Assembly (NCBI GenBank): GCA_021730635.1
Contig: JAJNNC010000001.1
Location: forward strand, 310,001 to 374,000
DNA from: Catalimonadaceae bacterium JC749
GTDB taxonomy: Bacteria; Bacteroidota; Bacteroidia; Cytophagales; Cyclobacteriaceae
Reading direction: 5' to 3'
DNA: 64,000 bases
The notes beneath the pieces were generated by a model. The model saw nothing but the letters and a program-made list of their open reading frames with translations, had not been told where the DNA came from and did not search any database. Position numbers and translations under genes: made by a program. Below are positions 61,469 to 64,000 of the stretch, piece by piece (the stretch's first letter is position 1; each line of letters begins with the position of its first letter).

Positions 61469-62386
61469 ATGTATACAGGAGAGACACCCGTTTTATTTCT
61501 CATCTTTAATCGTCCTGATAATACATACAAGGTCTTTAAGGAAATACAAAAAGCAAAACCTCGGAAATTATATGTAGCAGCCGATGGCCCGCGGGAAAAT
61601 AAACCTGGAGAAAAAGAATTATGCCAGGAAACCAGACAAATAATTCAACAGGTTGATTGGGATTGTGAAGTACACACACTTTTTCGGGACAAGAATCTGG
61701 GCTGTGGCAAAGCGGTTAGCTCTGCTATTACCTGGTTTTTTGAGCAGGTAGAAGAAGGGATTGTTTTAGAAGATGATTGTGTCCCTCATCAAAGCTTTTT
61801 TTTCTTCTGCCAGGAGATGCTTAAAAAATATCGCCATGACACCCGTGTGATGCACATTTGCGGAAGCAATTTCCAATTTGGCAAGGTAAGAGGAGATGGG
61901 ACCTATTATTTTTCTAAAGCTGTTAATGTATGGGGATGGGCAAGCTGGCGTAGAGCCTGGCAATTATATGACTTTGATATTAAATCCTATCAGGCATTGA
62001 TAGATCAGAACATTTTACATAATGTATTCGGCGATAAAAATATACAAAATAACTATAAAAGAACTTTTACTTATATTCATCGTGGTACCTGGGACAATTG
62101 GGACCAGCAATGGGTGTATGCAGTCTATGCAAACAATGGTTTAAGTATAGTCCCCAATAGAAATTTGATTTCTAACATAGGTTATGGTAATTCCGCCTCT
62201 GCTGAATATTATGAAGATGATAGATTTATCAATATGCCCAGAGAAGAAATTACAGAACTCATACCGCCTACTTTTATGGTTCCCGATAGAGAGGCTGATG
62301 AATATTATCACAATAAAGTTTTCACCCATCCTCCGCTGCCCAAAAGAATTAGGAGGAAATTGAGAAAAATTTTACATACCCTATGA
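61469..62386 (+). CDS. GT-A glycosyltransferase-like protein (GT2 superfamily)
   Basis: About 305 residues from ATG 61469 (MYTGETPVLFLIFNRPDN); an ATG at 61448 lies within the previous gene. TPVLFLIFNRPDNTYKVF near residues 6-23 and GIVLEDDCVPHQSFFFFCQE near 96-115 give the nucleotide and metal sites; VWGWASWRRAWQLYD near 155-169 is usual for this family of capsule and LPS transferases. It ends 4 bases into the next gene (ATGA overlap), which implies translational coupling. Confidence 0.82.
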   Translation: MYTGETPVLFLIFNRPDNTYKVFKEIQKAKPRKLYVAADGPRENKPGEKELCQETRQIIQQVDWDCEVHTLFRDKNLGCGKAVSSAITWFFEQVEEGIVLEDDCVPHQSFFFFCQEMLKKYRHDTRVMHICGSNFQFGKVRGDGTYYFSKAVNVWGWASWRRAWQLYDFDIKSYQALIDQNILHNVFGDKNIQNNYKRTFTYIHRGTWDNWDQQWVYAVYANNGLSIVPNRNLISNIGYGNSASAEYYEDDRFINMPREEITELIPPTFMVPDREADEYYHNKVFTHPPLPKRIRRKLRKILHTL

Positions 62387-63588
62387 GGGTCTTAGTCTAC
62401 TGGCATGATATGTTTCTGGAACATTCAGCATACCTCGTTCAGGCATTTGACGAGGCTGACTGGATAGATCAGATTGTGCTTCTTGGACCAGAGGCAATCG
62501 CAGGTTCTGAGTCCATCTTTCACCAAACTGACAGCGCTCAACATACCTATCAGCCTAAGCGAGCCATTGTAGCTAAAGTGAAAACATATCGCTACATGCC
62601 CAAATGTTGTCGGTTCTCTGAGTACAAATACTATCTTAAGCGTTATCAACCTGACCTAATCATTGTATTGGACGAACCTTTGTCTATGAACGTACTGCTG
62701 GCTGGATTAGCTAGATACCAGGTTCAGCCCCTTCAAGGCAAGGTTTTGTTCTACGGTTTTGAGAACATTTATAGTACTATCCCTACACAATATCTTTTAG
62801 ACAAACCGAGTATAGCACGGTTGCTATCCACTGTAAGAAAAGGCATTCGGTTTTTACTGCTAGACAAATTATTAATGCCTATAAGGAAAAGGCTGGTTTA
62901 TGGAGGGCTCACCTCATATGAGGAATGTACTACTTATATACATAAAAATAATTGGTATCCAAAGATAAAAGAGCAATGGTGGCCTATTAATTTGCGATTG
63001 TTTACAACTGCTCGTCCTGCCAAACTCGCTGATGATAGCATAAGTGCATTCAAAGCTACAAATAAAAATATCATTGCTTATGTCGGCAGATTTGTTCGGG
63101 AAAAAGGGATTGAAGATCTCATACAAGCCATAGCATCACTTGATGAATCTTTTGTGCTATTGCTCATAGGAAGCGGCCCTGACCAGCCTTTAATACAGGT
63201 ATGGCTGGAGCGATATCAGGCTCAAAGTAAAGTGTTGATTCTTGGTCCGCAATCCCCTCAATCTTTGTCTGGTTATTTGCATGCCATCGATTTGCTTGTT
63301 TTACCCTCAAGAACTAGCTATTTTTGGAAGGAACAATACGGAAGAATTTTAACAGAAGCGATGGCTTCCCAAACGCTGGTCATTGGATCAGATTCAGGAT
63401 CTATTCCTTTTGTAATAGGAGATCCACAGCTTATCTTTCAGGAAAACAATCCACAAGCATTGAAAGAAAAGATAGCTGCTGTTTTCAATGAAAACATACA
63501 TAAGAATGCCGATTTGCTAGAAAAAAATAAAAAAAGAGCGTTAAAGGCGCATCCGCATTGTTTTATTAAAGCATTCTGTGAGTTATAA
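62383..63588 (+). CDS. glycosyltransferase family 4 protein
   Basis: A 401-residue GT-B enzyme. The donor half shows IIAYVGRFVREKGIEDLIQA near residues 227-246, FVLLLIGSGPDQPLIQVWL near 256 and LHAIDLLVLPSRTSYFWKEQ near 304-323, followed by YGRILTEAMASQTLVIGS, where the E-A-M-A stretch is the usual Glu-rich donor loop. The start overlaps the stop of the previous gene. It adds a sugar late in the chain assembly; donor and linkage unknown. Confidence 0.85.
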   Translation: MRVLVYWHDMFLEHSAYLVQAFDEADWIDQIVLLGPEAIAGSESIFHQTDSAQHTYQPKRAIVAKVKTYRYMPKCCRFSEYKYYLKRYQPDLIIVLDEPLSMNVLLAGLARYQVQPLQGKVLFYGFENIYSTIPTQYLLDKPSIARLLSTVRKGIRFLLLDKLLMPIRKRLVYGGLTSYEECTTYIHKNNWYPKIKEQWWPINLRLFTTARPAKLADDSISAFKATNKNIIAYVGRFVREKGIEDLIQAIASLDESFVLLLIGSGPDQPLIQVWLERYQAQSKVLILGPQSPQSLSGYLHAIDLLVLPSRTSYFWKEQYGRILTEAMASQTLVIGSDSGSIPFVIGDPQLIFQENNPQALKEKIAAVFNENIHKNADLLEKNKKRALKAHPHCFIKAFCEL

Positions 63589-63605
63589 TTAAATGAAGGT
63601 TCTGC

Positions 63606-64000
63606 ATGGAGAATGATTTATATAAGAACTATACTTCTATGGCTGTTCTTTCCGATACAGAGGAAGAACTTTTTTCCAAGTGGGGACAGCTTTACTTTAC
63701 CAAACGCATTTTACCTCACTTTCCTAAAGAAAAGGATATTCAGATCTTGGAAATTGGTTGTGGCTACGGAAGATACTTAGTGGCGTTATCAAAACTCGGT
63801 TATCAAAATAATTTTGGTATTGACATCAGTGAAGAACAGATCGCTTTTGCAAAAAATCAATTAAATTTAAAGAATGTAGAAAGGGCTGATGCCTTAGATT
63901 TTTTGACTACTCACCAGGATAAATATGATGTAATCCTACTCTTAGATGTGATAGAACATTTGGATTTGGATTATGCCATTAGTTTGTTAAAGAAAATATA
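63606..64000 (+). CDS. class I SAM-dependent methyltransferase, 3' end outside the window
   Basis: From ATG 63606 the frame is open to the last base, about 131 residues seen. Residues about 40-70 show the core: ILEIGCGYGRYLVALSKLGY (motif I, Gly-rich and intact), then NFGIDISEEQIAFAKNQLNL, YDVILLLDVIEHLDLDYA near residues 107-124. The product therefore has a normal SAM site. It begins 17 bases after the glycosyltransferase gene and belongs to the same operon. Confidence 0.85.
   Translation, partial: MENDLYKNYTSMAVLSDTEEELFSKWGQLYFTKRILPHFPKEKDIQILEIGCGYGRYLVALSKLGYQNNFGIDISEEQIAFAKNQLNLKNVERADALDFLTTHQDKYDVILLLDVIEHLDLDYAISLLKKI

Noticed and set aside
1-64000. CRISPR arrays, tRNA or rRNA genes, insertion sequences
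   Set aside because: No regularly spaced repeats, no cloverleaf with conserved T-loop, and no transposase reading frame were found by eye.

Overview
The window looks like a chromosomal segment of a Bacteroidota bacterium, most likely of the Cytophagales group. Reasons: promoters of the TTG/TTTG plus TAnnTTTG type, few Shine-Dalgarno sequences, lipoproteins with a Cys lipobox, a DUF5686/CarboxypepD_reg outer-membrane protein, the C-terminal stub of a TonB-dependent receptor, a GH92 lipoprotein and DUF1080. No rRNA, tRNA, CRISPR array or complete insertion sequence was seen. Left part (1-32000), a mosaic of small units: a DUF2231/cytochrome c/LRR membrane protein; a DoxX-like two-gene unit bracketed by long fold-back repeats; an MDR oxidoreductase; a six-hairpin glycosidase lipoprotein; two GNAT acetyltransferases; a GTP cyclohydrolase II-like gene, a RibD/DHFR-type reductase and a DGPF protein with its ECF42-like sigma factor; a DUF1080 protein; a thioredoxin-like protein; a MarR / ferredoxin reductase / ferredoxin operon with a clear operator over its promoter; a GH92 mannosidase; a PHP hydrolase; myo-inositol oxygenase with a phosphodiesterase lipoprotein; TadA; a large DUF5686 protein; uvrB. 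A short patch at 30155-31940 holds a MntA/HepT toxin-antitoxin pair and a SIR2-family gene. HepT carries a premature stop and the SIR2 gene carries both an in-frame stop and a frameshift, so the patch looks like a decayed defence islet. Middle part (32000-37750), housekeeping genes: aroE, a divergent hisA that lacks the usual first catalytic Asp, a serine/threonine dehydratase, and polA. Right part (38000-64000 and beyond the edge), one long co-directional surface polysaccharide locus. A promoter near 38050 leads into an SLBB outer-membrane export protein, a Wzz-type chain-length/co-polymerase protein, a UDP-HexNAc dehydrogenase, a UDP-glucuronate 4-epimerase, a Wzm-like permease and a Wzt-like ATPase with a C-terminal sugar-binding type domain. 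An FG-GAP protein, seven methyltransferase-like proteins, eight glycosyltransferases or glycosyltransferase-like proteins, a sulfotransferase and a GH39-like lipoprotein follow. Together they suggest an ABC-transporter-exported, acidic, probably methylated and sulfated capsule or O-antigen. The last gene, a methyltransferase, runs off the window.
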